From: Arthrobacter sp. ISL-5
Lineage (GTDB): Bacteria; Actinomycetota; Actinomycetes; Actinomycetales; Micrococcaceae
Reading direction: 5' to 3'
DNA: 64,000 nucleotides
Assembly: GCF_018613835.1 (NCBI RefSeq)
Contig: NZ_JAGGPM010000016.1
Location: forward strand, 53,968 to 117,967
The notes below the pieces were generated by a model that worked only from the letters and a program-made list of their open reading frames with translations, was not told the origin of the DNA and did no database searches. Each line of letters starts with the position of its first letter. Position 1 is the first letter of the stretch. Below are positions 43,434 through 51,967 of the stretch, piece after piece. Position numbers and translations under genes: made by a program.

Positions 43434-43862
43434 ATGAATCGCACAATGTTTAAGTCCAAGATCCACCGCGCCACTGTCACGCACGCGGACCTGCACTACG
43501 TGGGCTCGGTCACCGTGGACCTGGACCTGCTGGATGCTGCCGACATCATGCCTGGCGAGCTCGTGGCCATTGTGGACGTCACCAACGGCGCCCGCCTTGA
43601 GACCTATACCATCGCCGGCGAGCGCGGTTCCGGCGTCATCGGGATCAACGGCGCGGCCGCGCACCTGATGCACGAAAACGACATCGTCATTCTGATCACC
43701 TATGCCCAGATGACCACGGAAGAGGCCAAGGCCTACGATCCCAAGGTGGTCCACGTGGACAAGGACAACAAGATTGTCCAGATCGGCAACGATCCCGCGG
43801 AGGGCCACACCGCCGGTCTCATGCGCCCGCCGTTCGCGTTGAACAACGCCACGTGCAGCTGA
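43434..43862 (+). CDS. panD: Aspartate 1-decarboxylase proenzyme
   Basis: 142 residues. [20 protein letters not shown] is the family N-terminus and the self-cleavage site is Gly24-Ser25 in [10 protein letters not shown], which generates the pyruvoyl cofactor. [20 protein letters not shown] and [18 protein letters not shown] complete the fold. It makes beta-alanine for pantothenate and coenzyme A. TACACT nine bases upstream and GAGG close to the ATG may form its promoter and ribosome-binding site. No panC or panE lies nearby. Confidence 0.97.
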   Translation: MNRTMFKSKIHRATVTHADLHYVGSVTVDLDLLDAADIMPGELVAIVDVTNGARLETYTIAGERGSGVIGINGAAAHLMHENDIVILITYAQMTTEEAKAYDPKVVHVDKDNKIVQIGNDPAEGHTAGLMRPPFALNNATCS

Positions 43863-44005
43863 CTGCGCCCCTCAACTGGCCCAGGGCATCTGGCTGCCCG
43901 AATAGCGAGATCCCTGCCACAAGCTCATCCTTCGCTGAATAAATCTGATTAGGCTGGGATGGTGGACGCCACCGCCTGTAGACCCGACCCTTCAGAGACA
44001 CCCGG

Positions 44006-44932
44006 ATGCTAGGTGTCCTCGCGGGGTTTTTCGTCGTCTGGTCCATCATTCTGGTTGGCATGTTCGTCGGCAGGAAAGGCATCCTCGGCGACAACGCACG
44101 CCAGGTCCTGAGCGCGCTGACCTTCTTTGTGGCCAGCCCGGCCCTGCTTTTCGAGACACTGAGCAAGGCCCGCCTCCACGATGTCTTCGCCGCTCCCCTG
44201 CTGGTTGCGGCGGTGGGCGCCATTGCCACAGCCGCCCTGTTCTTCATCATTGTCAGGTTCCTCCTCAAGCGCAGCGTGCCCGAGTCGCTCATGTCGTCCA
44301 TGAGCGCCTCCCTGGCGAACTCGGCCAACCTGGGCATTCCGATCGCCGTGTACGTCCTCGGCGACGCCAGCTATGTGGCTCCCCTACTGATCTTCCAGCT
44401 GGCGTTCTTCACGCCGCTGTTCCTCATGGCCCTCGATTCGACCACCAGCTCGCACCGCACCACCCCGCTCCGTTTCGCCGTGATGATCCTCAAGAACCCG
44501 ATGATCGTGGGCTCGGCGCTGGGCCTGGTTGTGGCCGGGACGGGCTGGCAGGTCCCGGCGCTGATCCTGCAGCCCATCCACCTGATCGGCGGTGCCGCCA
44601 TTCCGGCCATGCTGATGGCCTTCGGCATGAGCCTGAACGGATCGAGGCCGCTGCAGGCAGCCCAGGGACGCCGGGCTGACGCCCTGCTGGCGAGCGCCTT
44701 CAAGCTCATTGTCCACCCGTCGATCGCCTATGTTTTTGCCCGCTTCGCGCTGGGCCTCGAGGGCCAGGCGCTGTTCGCCGTCGTGGTGACCTCCGCCCTG
44801 CCCACTGCCCAGAACGTCTTCGTGGCGGCCAGCCGGTACAAGACCGGCCTCACGGTCGCCAAGGACACCGTGCTCATCACCACCGTCGTAGCGGTCCCCG
44901 CCATGATCGGCGTGGCAGTGCTCCTGACGTGA
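44006..44932 (+). CDS. AEC-family transporter
   Basis: 308 residues with about ten membrane helices in two inverted halves. LAGFFVVWSIILVGMFVGRK, FFVASPALLFETLSKARLHD, SMSASLANSANLGIPIAVYV and TSALPTAQNVFVAASRYKTG are characteristic of the auxin-efflux-carrier (AEC) family, many of which export or import organic acids such as malonate. Substrate unknown. It precedes the oxidase gene by 25 bp, so the two may be cotranscribed. Confidence 0.9.
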   Translation: MLGVLAGFFVVWSIILVGMFVGRKGILGDNARQVLSALTFFVASPALLFETLSKARLHDVFAAPLLVAAVGAIATAALFFIIVRFLLKRSVPESLMSSMSASLANSANLGIPIAVYVLGDASYVAPLLIFQLAFFTPLFLMALDSTTSSHRTTPLRFAVMILKNPMIVGSALGLVVAGTGWQVPALILQPIHLIGGAAIPAMLMAFGMSLNGSRPLQAAQGRRADALLASAFKLIVHPSIAYVFARFALGLEGQALFAVVVTSALPTAQNVFVAASRYKTGLTVAKDTVLITTVVAVPAMIGVAVLLT

Positions 44933-44957
44933 GAACCCACCCGATTCGGAGGAAACC

Positions 44958-46088
44958 TTGAACCCAACCCTGGACACCGTCGTCATCGGAGGCGGCGCCA
45001 TGGGCTCCGCTGCGGCGTGGGCGCTGGCCCGGCGCGGCCGGGACGTGACCCTGCTGGAGCAGTTCGGCCCGGGGCACCGCATCGGGGCCTCCCACGGGGC
45101 CACGCGGAACCTCAGCCTGGCCTACTCCGAGCCGGAGTACGTCGCCATGCTGGCCGAGGCGCTCACGCTCTGGGGCGAGCTTGAAAACGAGAGCGGCGAG
45201 CAGCTGCTGGCGCGCACCGGCGTCGTAAACCACGGCCCGGATCCGCAGCTGGGCGCCATCCATGACGCGCTGACCAAGGCCGGCCTGCGGGCCGATTTTC
45301 TGCCGGTGCCGGAAGCCGGCGAGCGCTGGCGCGGCATCCGGTTCGACCAGCAGGTCCTGTACATGCCCGACGGCGGGCAGCTCAATCCCGAAGCGGCGCT
45401 GCCGGCCCTCCAGCGGCTGGCCGCCGCAAACGGGGCCGCGATCCGCCACCATGCGAAGGTTGTGGAACTGAAGATCCTCGACGACGGCGTGCGGCTCACC
45501 GTGGACGACGGCGGCCGCACCGAGGTGCTGACCGCCCGCCAGGCTGTGGTCACCGCGGGCGGCTGGACGTCGAAGCTGCTCGCCGGAGCCGTGGCCACGC
45601 CGCGGCTGACGGTGACCCAGGAGCAGCCGGCGCACTTCGGCATCTCCGACGACGGCGCCGAATGGCCCGGATTCAACCACTTCCCGGGACCCGGGGAGGG
45701 CTACGACGGCTGGTACTCGCCCGTGTACGGCATGCTCACCCCGGGCGAGGGCGTCAAGGCAGGCTGGCACGGAGTGGGCCCGGTGGTGGACCCGGACCGG
45801 AGGTCCTTCCGGCCCGAGCCGCGGCAGCGCGCCGCGCTGCAGCAGTACGCCAGGCAGTGGCTGCCCGGCGTGGATGCCGACGTCATGGCCGACATCAGCT
45901 GTACCTACACCACGGTGCCGGACCATAACTTCGTGCTGGACCGCATCGGCCCGGTGGTCATCGGGGCCGGTTTCGCCGGCCACGGATTCAAGTTCACGCC
46001 GGTGGTGGGCAGGATACTGGCCGACCTCGCCGCCGGGGACGGCCCGGCACCGGCCATGTTCTCGGCCACCCGCGCCAGTCTCCGCTAG
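44958..46088 (+). CDS. FAD-dependent sarcosine / N-methyltryptophan oxidase-like protein
   Basis: 376 residues from a TTG with an excellent GGAGGAAAC ribosome-binding site. The N-terminal FAD dinucleotide fold is TVVIGGGAMGSAAAWALARR; HRIGASHGATRNLSLAYSEP holds the conserved His/Arg active-site residues; DISCTYTTVPDHNFVLDRIG contains the cysteine that links covalently to FAD in monomeric sarcosine oxidase; GFAGHGFKFTPVVGRILADL is the C-terminal family signature. It should oxidise an N-methyl amino acid, giving formaldehyde and H2O2. Sarcosine versus N-methyltryptophan cannot be resolved by eye. Confidence 0.9.
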   Translation: MNPTLDTVVIGGGAMGSAAAWALARRGRDVTLLEQFGPGHRIGASHGATRNLSLAYSEPEYVAMLAEALTLWGELENESGEQLLARTGVVNHGPDPQLGAIHDALTKAGLRADFLPVPEAGERWRGIRFDQQVLYMPDGGQLNPEAALPALQRLAAANGAAIRHHAKVVELKILDDGVRLTVDDGGRTEVLTARQAVVTAGGWTSKLLAGAVATPRLTVTQEQPAHFGISDDGAEWPGFNHFPGPGEGYDGWYSPVYGMLTPGEGVKAGWHGVGPVVDPDRRSFRPEPRQRAALQQYARQWLPGVDADVMADISCTYTTVPDHNFVLDRIGPVVIGAGFAGHGFKFTPVVGRILADLAAGDGPAPAMFSATRASLR

Positions 46089-46174
46089 CCCGGCGGCCAG
46101 GACGACAGTTATCCGGAAGCGTGCGTCTAAGCGAGGAACGAGCGAGCACGCGGAGGATGGCTGCCGTCCTGGAC

Positions 46175-48802
46175 CTAGCTCCGCTGGTGCTGGTCCAGGA
46201 GCCGGGCGCAGCGGATGAAGCCGAGGTGCGAGTAGGCCTGCGGGTGGTTCCCCAGGTGCGTCTCGGTGCCGGGATCGTACTCCTCCGGCAGCAGCCCTGT
46301 CGGCCCGAACAGGTTGATCAGCTGGTCGAACAGGTCCCAGGCCTCCGAAATGCGGCCCACCGCCACGTACGCCTCAATCAGCCACGTGGTGCAGATGTGG
46401 AAGCCACCCTCCAAACCCGGCAGGCCGTCGTCGTACCGGTACCGGAAAACGGTGGGCCCCACGCGGAGCTCCCGCTCCACCGCGGTGACGGTGTCCAGGA
46501 ACCGCTGGTCGTTGACGTCGAGCAGGCCGGACAGCCCGATGTGCAGGACCGCCGCGTCCAGGTCCGGGCTGTCGTAGGCCACGGTGTAGGACGAGGCGGT
46601 GTCGTCCCAGCCCTCGCGGAGCACCTCGTCCCGGATGGTGGCGGCCGTGGGAGCCCAAGACGGTTCGGGATCACGGCCGTGCCGGGCGGCGGTGCGGAGG
46701 GCCCGGTCGAGCGTGACCCAGCACATCACCTTGGTGTAGACGTGGTGCCGCGGTGCGCGGCGGGCCTCCCAGATGCCGTGGTCGGCCTCATGCCACCGTG
46801 CCAGCACGGCACTCGCCATCTGCACCATCAGGTCCCAGTGCGTGGCCGCCAGGGATCCCTGCGACTCACTCAGCGCGTGGATCAGCTCGGCGATGGGCCC
46901 GAACACGTCCAGCTGGACCTGGTGGTCCGCGGCGTTGCCGATCCGCACCGGCCGTGAGCCGGCATACCCGGGCAGGCTCTCGATGATGGCCTCCGTGGAC
47001 AGCGGCGCGCCCGTGACCGAATAGAGCGGGTGCAGCCACTCCGGGCCGGGCGCATTCGCGAGGATCCGGCTCAGCCAGGCAAGGAATCCGTCAGCCTCCG
47101 CCGTCGACCCCAGGTCCACCAGCGCGTTGACCGTCATGGACCCGTCCCGCAGCCAGCAGTAGCGGTAGTCCCAGTTCCGGGTGCCGCCGATTCCCTCGGG
47201 AAGGGACGTGGTGGGAGCCGCGAGCACGGCGCCGGTGGGCTCGTGCACCAGTGCGCGCAGCACCAGCGCCGAGCGCCGCACCAGGGAGGGCTTCACGGAC
47301 GGCAGCACCAGGCCCTGCACCCAGCGGCGGGAATGGTGCGCGACGGCGGAACGGCGGTCCGCCTCGTCAGTTCCGTGAGCGTGCCGGGACTCCGTGTCCC
47401 CGCACCGGAGGTTGAGGACCACGGGACCGTTCTGGAGGTTGACGTCGGCCGTGGCCGTCGCGTGCCGCCCGTCAGAGGTGATGGCGAAGCTGACGCCGGG
47501 GGCCAGCAGGACGATGGGATCGGACGTGCCGACGACGTGAAGCTCACTGCCGCGGGCTTCCATGCTGAACGGCGCGTTGGCGTAGTCCGGCCGGGGCGCA
47601 AACACGATCCGCGCCGCCCCCGTTCCGGACAGCACCCGGACCAGGCTGGTGATCCCTTCGGGGGCAGGTTCGAGGTAGTCGGTCACCGTGACGTCCGCCC
47701 ACCGGGTCTCCACGATCATGGTGCTGTCCACATACCGCTGGCCCAGCACTTGCGAGGCCTTGACCGGCTCCACGGAGAAGTGTCCCGCGGCATCCCCGCC
47801 CAGGATGTGCGCGAAGAGCGAGCCCGAGTCCGGCAGGGGGTGGCTCATCCAGCAGATCTTGGCCTCGGGCGTGAGCAGCGCCGTGGAGGAGCCGTTGCCG
47901 ATCATCGAGTGCCGCTCGAGGCCCACGGCATCCTCGCCGAACAGCCAGGCGCGCCGTAGCTCAAACAGGATTGCCAGCACGCGGGCAAAGGACTCGGGGT
48001 CCTTCAGGCGGTGCTTCGCCGGGCTCGGCAGGTCCCCCACCCACAGCCCCATGTCCGGGCCACGGAGCGTGGCCATGGCCAGTTCGTCGCTCACGGCGTC
48101 CCCCGCGTACAGCGCCGCGCTGACGCCAAGCCTGGACCGCAGGTGTTCAAGCGCGGCGGCTTTGGAGGGCTCCACTACGGACAGGTCCAGCACCGAGCCG
48201 TCCACGATGAAGAACAGCCCCAGGGCCCGGGCCACCTCCTCTGCCTTCTTCGCGGCCTTGGCCGCAACCGCGTGGGACGCCGGCCGGGTGTGCACCGAAA
48301 CCGCCACCGGCTTCCGCTCGATGCTGATCCCCTTGTAGGCGCCCACCGATTCGATCAGGGCCTGGTTGGCCTGCTGCAGCACGGACTCGGTGGCCAGGGA
48401 CAGCCCGTGGGCGAACCCCATGTCGAATTCAGCTCCGTGGGAGCCCACCAGATGCACCTCGGCGGGCAGCCTGGACACCGCCGCCAGATCGCGCAGCGAC
48501 CGCCCTGAGATGACGGCCGCATGCGTGTTGGGCAGTGCCGCCAGGGCGCGGAGGGCTATCGCGGCACTGCCCAGGGGCAGGGTTTCGGTGGAGATGCCCT
48601 CCGCGGAACACAGGGTTCCGCCGTAGTTGCAGGCCACCAGCAGCCCGGGCGTGCGGGCCAGGATCTTCAGTTCGGCGAGCAGCTGGGGAGTGAGGCCGTC
48701 GTCGGCCGCTTCCGACTGGACGAAGGCCCTCAGCAGGCCCAGCGGCAGGGACTTTGTCAGAAGTGCGGAATCGGCCACCGTCTGGTTGAGCGGAGTTGGC
48801 AT
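46175..48802 (-). CDS. Trehalose-phosphatase-like (degenerate) / GH15 glycosidase fusion
   Basis: 875 residues. Residues about 25-270 form a HAD-type trehalose-6-phosphate phosphatase domain, with ISGRSLRDLA and YAGDAVSDELAMA present, but motif I reads VACNYGGTLCS where active enzymes have DxDGT, so both catalytic aspartates are replaced. Residues about 290-870 are a GH15 domain: RNWDYRYCWLRDGSMTVNAL, GIWEARRAPRHHVYTKVMCW with the general-acid glutamate and LLPEEYDPGTETHLGNHPQ with the probable base, close to mycobacterial-type trehalases. The GH15 part looks intact and the phosphatase part probably is not catalytic. Confidence 0.9.
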   Translation of the reverse strand: MPTPLNQTVADSALLTKSLPLGLLRAFVQSEAADDGLTPQLLAELKILARTPGLLVACNYGGTLCSAEGISTETLPLGSAAIALRALAALPNTHAAVISGRSLRDLAAVSRLPAEVHLVGSHGAEFDMGFAHGLSLATESVLQQANQALIESVGAYKGISIERKPVAVSVHTRPASHAVAAKAAKKAEEVARALGLFFIVDGSVLDLSVVEPSKAAALEHLRSRLGVSAALYAGDAVSDELAMATLRGPDMGLWVGDLPSPAKHRLKDPESFARVLAILFELRRAWLFGEDAVGLERHSMIGNGSSTALLTPEAKICWMSHPLPDSGSLFAHILGGDAAGHFSVEPVKASQVLGQRYVDSTMIVETRWADVTVTDYLEPAPEGITSLVRVLSGTGAARIVFAPRPDYANAPFSMEARGSELHVVGTSDPIVLLAPGVSFAITSDGRHATATADVNLQNGPVVLNLRCGDTESRHAHGTDEADRRSAVAHHSRRWVQGLVLPSVKPSLVRRSALVLRALVHEPTGAVLAAPTTSLPEGIGGTRNWDYRYCWLRDGSMTVNALVDLGSTAEADGFLAWLSRILANAPGPEWLHPLYSVTGAPLSTEAIIESLPGYAGSRPVRIGNAADHQVQLDVFGPIAELIHALSESQGSLAATHWDLMVQMASAVLARWHEADHGIWEARRAPRHHVYTKVMCWVTLDRALRTAARHGRDPEPSWAPTAATIRDEVLREGWDDTASSYTVAYDSPDLDAAVLHIGLSGLLDVNDQRFLDTVTAVERELRVGPTVFRYRYDDGLPGLEGGFHICTTWLIEAYVAVGRISEAWDLFDQLINLFGPTGLLPEEYDPGTETHLGNHPQAYSHLGFIRCARLLDQHQRS

Positions 48803-49039
48803 GCGCGGAATTCCTTCGGATCATCCCCAAATCGGTTCTGGACCCCTTCAGTGTCCGCCGCAGCCGTTTCCCCTGAATATCCCGGTCGTTGCGGTCGTGT
48901 TACTTCAGCGGCGGTACTCCGCTCTACTTCCGCACGAGAGTGGCGGCGGTGAAGCCGCTGGCGGCAGAAAGGTCCGCCCGGGCCGCGGTGAACGCGACCC
49001 GGGCGGACCCGGAATTCGTTGGTGCGTTTTGGTGTGGCG

Positions 49040-50362
49040 TTAGCAGGCCGGCGAATCGAACTCGTAGGCGCCCGAATCAGCGGCGGCGGTCCCGGCGCAG
49101 TCGCCGTTCTGCATGGCCGGGGCCCCGGCCAGGTCCAGGGTGGAGGCGCTGGTGTCGGCCCGGTCGATCGCCGGGCTGATGCTCGTCAGGCGGAGGTTCG
49201 TGGGTGCGCTGACAAAACCTGCGGGCGCCATGGTGGTGGTGCTGTTCGGCGAGATGTTCGTCGGGCCGTTGAGGACGTTCTGCTTCTCGGTCCAGCCCGA
49301 ACCGTTCATGTACAGGGAGTTCTTGACGCCCACCAGGATGTTGGCCCGGACCACCGTTGAGGACGGGCAGGTCGCGTGGCAAACAACAGCCTGAGACACC
49401 GCGCCTGTCAGGTACACCGTGTTGAACTCAAAGACGGTGCCGTTGGTGGGCCCGAAGGAAGTGTAGGCTCCGCGGGCGATCAGGCCCTTCGCCTCGGAGC
49501 AGTTAGCCCCGCAGGTTGAGCGGATCAGGTTGTAGCGGTAGGTGTTGCCGTCGGCCGTCCCCGAGGACTTTCCGAGTTCGGAGAAGTTGTTATTGTCCAG
49601 GGACACATTGTGGTGAATGTTGTTGCGGTTGCCGTTGTAGATTTCGAAGGCGCCGCCGTCCTGGTTGTAATCGTAGGACTTCCCGGTGGAACCACTGACG
49701 GTATTGCCGGAAAACTCATTGTCGTTGCCGTTGATCAGAACACCAAAGGCACCGGAGTCATCGCTGCAGTTCACCGCGGAGGCAGTTCCGCAATTCGTGC
49801 CGGGGGTATTCACATTCATAATGTTGTTGTTTGTCAGCGAATTCCCCGTGTACCTGCCGAAATCGGAACCGGCTCCGATCTTGAGTCCAACGGCGTTGTT
49901 GGAGGCACTGGAGTTCCGCACCAGAGCGCGGTCTCCGGTGACGCTGATGCCCGCATACCCGCACGAGACGGCGCGCAGTCCGTCAACTGTGGTGTAGCTG
50001 CCGTTGATCCTGATGCAGTTTCCCGACTTGCCGCCGGTCACCGTGGGCGCATTGCCGGTTCCGTAGCTGTTCAGGGTGATCGGGGCCGTGGACGTGCCGC
50101 TCTGGGTGGTCACGATGCCGCCGGTCCAGGTGTCGCCCTTGCGGAAACTGACGGTGTCCCCGGGCTTGAGGACGGCCTGGCTGACTTTCGTCAGGGACTT
50201 CCATGGGGCTGCGCTGGACGTGCCCGCGTTGCTGTCGCTGCCGGCCGCGCTCACATAGTAGGTGGTACCCGCAGCGGAAGCCGGGGCTGACAAGCCTGCA
50301 ACCAGCCCGCTGACCATGAGGAAGGTCATGAGTACGGCTGCGGCGGTGGACTTGATCTTCAT
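49040..50362 (-). CDS. Secreted right-handed parallel beta-helix protein
   Basis: 440 residues. A signal peptide (KIKSTAAAVLMTFLMVSGLV to APASA) precedes TTYYVSAAGSDSNAGTSSAA, PWKSLTKVSQAVLKPGDTV and SFRKGDTWTGG, the usual start of pectate-lyase-like beta helices. Asn/Ser-rich turns (GNDNEFSGNTVSGSTGKSYD, NGNRNNIHHNVSLDNNNFS) stack through the middle, and the end (NGDCAGTAAADSGAYEF) is a common C-terminus for choice-of-anchor beta-helix proteins. Probably extracellular and polysaccharide-binding or -cleaving; no catalytic residues can be assigned. Confidence 0.87.
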   Translation of the reverse strand: MKIKSTAAAVLMTFLMVSGLVAGLSAPASAAGTTYYVSAAGSDSNAGTSSAAPWKSLTKVSQAVLKPGDTVSFRKGDTWTGGIVTTQSGTSTAPITLNSYGTGNAPTVTGGKSGNCIRINGSYTTVDGLRAVSCGYAGISVTGDRALVRNSSASNNAVGLKIGAGSDFGRYTGNSLTNNNIMNVNTPGTNCGTASAVNCSDDSGAFGVLINGNDNEFSGNTVSGSTGKSYDYNQDGGAFEIYNGNRNNIHHNVSLDNNNFSELGKSSGTADGNTYRYNLIRSTCGANCSEAKGLIARGAYTSFGPTNGTVFEFNTVYLTGAVSQAVVCHATCPSSTVVRANILVGVKNSLYMNGSGWTEKQNVLNGPTNISPNSTTTMAPAGFVSAPTNLRLTSISPAIDRADTSASTLDLAGAPAMQNGDCAGTAAADSGAYEFDSPAC

Positions 50363-50769
50363 ATTCTTTACCTGGGTCTGATTGTGAACGGAGCTGATCG
50401 CATTCCATCCCGTGGATTTCTGAATCAGGCGCGCCGAAAAGACCTCACCCCCGCGGGGTTGAGGTCGTCAGGTGTAGTGATTTTGAGACCGCTACATTGG
50501 ACCAGCTAGCCACAGCATCTGCGCTTGCATTGCAGAAGCTTATAAAGCACCCGGAATTACGGGCGGGGTAACGCCCATTACCGAAGCAAATTAAGACCTT
50601 GCGGTGCTAACGCTAGGTTCTGTCCGCCGTAGAAGTCAAAGATATCGGTTGTATAACGGCAATTTGAACCGTCATTTATCCAGGGCTAAATACAGCCCAG
50701 GGCACCCTGACCTGCAGTTTTATGTCTGGGGAGCCACCGCTGTAGGGTCTAAAAATATTTTTTTATGGG
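50363..50769. other. 407-bp leader/intergenic region of the beta-helix gene
   Basis: No coding frame is convincing. It is more AT-rich than its surroundings, with AAATATTTTTTTATGGG near 50754-50768 just after the oxidoreductase stop, the hairpin at 50441-50466 and the start of the beta-helix mRNA. No known riboswitch core could be recognised by eye. Confidence 0.6.
50441..50466 (-). terminator. Hairpin with U-tract in the leader of the beta-helix gene
   Basis: On the minus strand GACCTCAACCCC / GGGGGTGAGGTC forms a long stem (one mismatch) directly followed by TTTTC, about 80 nt upstream of the beta-helix ATG. It reads as an intrinsic terminator placed before the gene, so it could be an attenuator or could end transcription arriving from the oxidoreductase gene. 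Confidence 0.7.
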
Positions 50770-51759
50770 CTAAACGCGCGCCAGCCCGGCGGCCTGGGCC
50801 AGCAGCTCCACCGACCGGAGACGCGTCGCGGTCCCTGTGCTCTGGTGGGCCACGATGAGCTCGTCGGCGTCGGCGTGCTTAGCGAATCCGTCCAGGTACT
50901 CCATCACGGCGTCCGGCGTTCCAACCGCGGAATACTTCATCATCTGGGTCACATGCTGCCCCTGCGGGGAGTCGAGGATCATGTCCGCTTCGTCGTCCGT
51001 GAACTGCCGCCCGCCGCCGAAGAACAGCGAGACACGGGCCCGCAGGGTGTCCCGGAAGATCTCCTGCGCTTCCGGCGCCGAATCCGCGGCGATCACGTTG
51101 ACGCCGGCGATGACGTGGGGCGCAACCTGCTGCTCGGACGGCTTGAACTCCCGGCGGTAGATGGCCACGGCGTCCTGGAGCGCATTGGGCGCGAAGTGGG
51201 AGGCGAAGGCGAAGGGCAGGCCCAGCTGGGCGGCGAGCCGTGCTCCGAACAGGGAGGAACCCAGGATGTACAGGGGCACGTTGGTGCCCCTGCCCGGCGT
51301 TGCCTCGACATCCTGGATGCGGGTGGGGCCGCTGAGGTAGCCCTGCAGTTCCAGGACGTCCTGGGGGAAGGTCTCCGCCGACTGGGGGTCACGGCGGAGC
51401 GCCCGCATGGTGTTCTGGTCACTGCCCGGGGCACGGCCAAGCCCAAGGTCGATGCGGCCCGGGTGCAGGGTCTCCAAGGTGCCGAACTGTTCGGCAATGG
51501 TGAGCGGGGAGTGGTTGGGGAGCATGACGCCGCCCGCCCCCAGCCGGATACTGCTGGTATTGGCGGCGATGTGGGCGATCAGCACGCTGGTCGCAGAGGA
51601 GGCGATGGAGGACATGTTGTGGTGCTCCGCATACCAGACCCGGCGGTAGCCCAGTTTCTCGGCAAGCTGGGCCATGGCCACGCTGCCGGCAAAGCTCTCC
51701 GCCGCTGTCTGGCCCTTGCCGATGGTCGCAAGGTCAAGGATGGAGAGGGGAACAGTCAC
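50770..51759 (-). CDS. LLM-class (luciferase-like) flavin-dependent oxidoreductase
   Basis: 329 residues from the GTG at 51759 (VTVPLSILDLATIGKGQTAA). WYAEHHNMSSIASSATSVLI, GAGGVMLPNHSPLTIAEQFG, GRIDLGLGRAPGSDQNTMRA and YILGSSLFGARLAAQLGLPF are typical of the MsnO8 / YwbH-like branch of luciferase-like monooxygenases. Substrate unknown. A longer in-frame start at 51897 runs through a terminator-like stretch and is disfavoured. Confidence 0.9.
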   Translation of the reverse strand: MTVPLSILDLATIGKGQTAAESFAGSVAMAQLAEKLGYRRVWYAEHHNMSSIASSATSVLIAHIAANTSSIRLGAGGVMLPNHSPLTIAEQFGTLETLHPGRIDLGLGRAPGSDQNTMRALRRDPQSAETFPQDVLELQGYLSGPTRIQDVEATPGRGTNVPLYILGSSLFGARLAAQLGLPFAFASHFAPNALQDAVAIYRREFKPSEQQVAPHVIAGVNVIAADSAPEAQEIFRDTLRARVSLFFGGGRQFTDDEADMILDSPQGQHVTQMMKYSAVGTPDAVMEYLDGFAKHADADELIVAHQSTGTATRLRSVELLAQAAGLARV

Positions 51760-51884
51760 GGAGGAGCCGGCCTTTCGTAGCGGAGCGTTGCGGCGGTCCG
51801 TTCCGGTAGCGGAACAGGCACAGTGGCGACAACGACGGCGGCGGCCGGGATATTTCTGGATGTCGCCGTGGCGCCGGACACGGA

Positions 51885-51918
51885 GGAAGGGGGCCACCGT
51901 TTCCGGCGACCCCCTTCC
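51885..51918 (-). terminator. Hairpin terminator after the PxKF protein gene
   Basis: GGAAGGGGG at 51885-51893 pairs with CCCCCTTCC at 51910-51918 (9-bp perfect outer stem, with an inner CGCC/GGTG pairing). It lies about 50 bp past the PxKF stop codon and has no U-tract, like many actinobacterial terminators. Confidence 0.6.
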
Positions 51919-51967
51919 CGCGTTTTAGCCCATGCGTGCTACTTGCCTATCCAAGTCCGCAGCGGAG

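Noticed and set aside
50470..50769. Cyclic di-GMP or cyclic di-AMP riboswitch upstream of the beta-helix gene
   Set aside because: None of the conserved core segments of either class could be found by eye; only the terminator-like hairpin is supported.
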